NCBI GenBank assembly: GCA_009996515.1
Contig: JAACZV010000010.1
Coordinates: 62,001-126,000, forward strand
From: Comamonadaceae bacterium
GTDB taxonomy: Bacteria > Pseudomonadota > Gammaproteobacteria > Burkholderiales > Burkholderiaceae_C
Direction: 5' to 3'
DNA length: 64,000 bases
Shown: positions 62,985 through 64,000 of the stretch, piece by piece
Layout: each line of letters begins with the position of its first letter
Position numbering within the stretch: position 1 is the first letter of the stretch
Translations under genes and position numbers: made by a program
Notes under the pieces: generated by a model
Databases searched by the model: none
The model's input: the letters and a program-made list of their open reading frames with translations, nothing else
Told to the model about the DNA's origin: nothing

Positions 62985-64000
62985 GTTCTTCCGTAGGTGT
63001 CCTCGAAGCGGACGATGTCGTCCTCGCCGAGATAGGAGCCGGACTGCACCTCGATGATTTCCAGCGGCACCTTGCCCGGGTTGGCCAGGCGGTGGGTCTG
63101 GCCCAGCGGGATGTAGGTGGACTGATTCTCGGTCAGCAGGATGGTCTTGTCGCCGTTGACGATCTCGGCCGTGCCGCTGACGACGACCCAGTGCTCCGCG
63201 CGGTGGTGGTGCATCTGCAGGCTCAGGGACGCGCCCGGCTTGACCATGATGTGCTTGACCTGGAAGCGCTCGCCCGAGTCGATGCTGTCGTACCAGCCCC
63301 AGGGGCGGTGCACCTTGCGGTGCAGGGCCTGCTCGCCGCGCTGCTCGGCGCCCAGGCGGCTGACGATCTGCTTGACCTCCTGGCTGCGCGCGCGGTCGCT
63401 GACGAGCACGGCATCGGCCGTCTCGACGACCACCACGTCGTGCAGGCCCACGACGCCCACCAGGCGGCTGGTGGCATGCACCAGCGTGTTGCGGCTGTCG
63501 GCGATCAGCGCGTCGCCGACGCAGGCATTGCCGTCGTCGTCCTTGGTCGCAACCTGCCAGACGGCTTCCCAGGCGCCCAGGTCGCTCCAGCCGGCATCCA
63601 GCGCCACCATGCGCAGCGGGATGTCGGTGCCCGGGCAGCGCTCCATGACGGCATAGTCCACCGACTCGGCGGGCACGGCGGCGAACTCGGCCTTGCCGGG
63701 CCGGACGAACTTGGCATCGCTGCGGCGCTGCGCCCAGGCGGCGCGCGTGGCGGCGGCGATGTCGGGGCGGAAACGCTCCAGCGCCTGCATCCAGACGCTG
63801 GCGCGCAGCACGAACATGCCGCTGTTCCAGTAATAGCCGCCCTCGGCCAGATAGCGCTGCGCCGTCTCCAGGTCGGGCTTCTCGACGAACTGCGCGACCG
63901 CCAGGCCGGCGGCATCGTCCGTCGTGCGGATGTAGCCATAGCCGGTCTCGGGGCGGTCCGGGGCGATGCCCAGAATGGCGATGGCGCCCTCGGCCGCGAT
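62981..64000 (-). CDS. manC: Mannose-1-phosphate guanylyltransferase/mannose-6-phosphate isomerase, C-terminal part
   Basis: The 5' end lies beyond the window edge (64000 is the first visible base on the minus strand). 339 codons are visible. The end of the guanylyltransferase domain is seen with [24 protein letters not shown] and [10 protein letters not shown]. The bifunctional type II PMI/cupin domain follows: [31 protein letters not shown], seen as [20 protein letters not shown], then [16 protein letters not shown] and [14 protein letters not shown]. The product GDP-mannose (and its precursor mannose 1-phosphate) feeds mannose or further 6-deoxy sugars. First visible gene of the operon with rfbBDAC. 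Confidence 0.95.
   Translation of the reverse strand: MAAEGAIAILGIAPDRPETGYGYIRTTDDAAGLAVAQFVEKPDLETAQRYLAEGGYYWNSGMFVLRASVWMQALERFRPDIAAATRAAWAQRRSDAKFVRPGKAEFAAVPAESVDYAVMERCPGTDIPLRMVALDAGWSDLGAWEAVWQVATKDDDGNACVGDALIADSRNTLVHATSRLVGVVGLHDVVVVETADAVLVSDRARSQEVKQIVSRLGAEQRGEQALHRKVHRPWGWYDSIDSGERFQVKHIMVKPGASLSLQMHHHRAEHWVVVSGTAEIVNGDKTILLTENQSTYIPLGQTHRLANPGKVPLEIIEVQSGSYLGEDDIVRFEDTYGRT

Noticed and set aside
35275-64000. Horizontally acquired genomic island with mobile-element borders
   Set aside because: No integrase, transposase, tRNA border or clear base-composition shift is visible; the EPS locus has the same high GC as the housekeeping part.

Overview
The window is one continuous stretch of a high-GC (by eye near 70 percent) proteobacterial chromosome. 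Gene content and order point to a betaproteobacterium of the order Burkholderiales, most likely the Rubrivivax/Leptothrix/Roseateles lineage. The reasons are the lepA-lepB-DUF4845-rnc-era-recO-pdxJ-acpS order, the DUF3683-type giant FAD/Fe-S oxidoreductase, the ubiE-linked DUF971 gene, and a B-type exosortase (XrtB/EpsI) exopolysaccharide operon. This placement is inference; no rRNA or other taxonomic marker is present. There are no tRNA or rRNA genes, insertion sequences, integrases or CRISPR arrays.

Layout. 1-8.75 kb, plus strand: the 3' end of a DegP/HtrA protease, a 580 bp intergenic region with a DnaA-box-like cluster and a possible small RNA or attenuator, then a translationally coupled housekeeping run (lepA, lepB, DUF4845, rnc, era, recO, pdxJ, GNAT, acpS). 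A 29 bp-arm inverted repeat lies between era and recO. 8.77-15.06 kb, minus strand: a membrane ClpP-like (COG3904) protein, a POT peptide transporter and RNase E, separated by hairpin terminators. 15.67-18.71 kb, plus strand: rluC, a HAD phosphatase, a Rieske protein and SppA. 18.84-21.33 kb: a methionine ABC importer (metN-metI-metQ). 21.4-31.7 kb: mixed genes including a cytosolic gamma-glutamyltransferase, a PPC-domain protein, an MFS carrier with a tiny upstream ORF, a GNAT, a glycerophosphodiesterase, the 1286-residue oxidoreductase, a HIT protein and small exported proteins. 31.96-35.27 kb: an M13 metallopeptidase, DUF971 and ubiE.

35.5-53.1 kb is the centrepiece: fifteen closely packed plus-strand genes for an exosortase-linked exopolysaccharide. 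EpsD (lipoprotein), EpsE (outer-membrane export), EpsF (Wzz-like) and EpsG (BY-kinase-like) would form the export machine; XrtB and EpsI follow; then come a Wzy-like polymerase/ligase, a Wzx-like flippase, two GT4-type glycosyltransferases, a WecG/TagA transferase, a cytosolic heparinase-like protein, an opine-dehydrogenase-family protein and two PaaK/CapK adenylate-forming proteins. 53.2-64 kb supplies precursors: a DUF4962/heparinase-like lipoprotein, wecB (UDP-ManNAc), a UDP-glucuronate-type epimerase with ugd (UDP-GlcA to UDP-GalA), and a minus-strand manC-rfbB-rfbD-rfbA-rfbC operon (GDP-mannose and dTDP-L-rhamnose). No initiating phosphoglycosyltransferase and no PEP-CTERM substrate is visible, so parts of the system must be outside the window.

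The most interesting leads are the opine-dehydrogenase plus CapK-like ligase pair inside the polysaccharide operon (possible opine-type decoration), an apparent MshEN-like cyclic-di-GMP motif pair at the N-terminus of EpsG, and the promoter-hairpin-terminator unit upstream of lepA.
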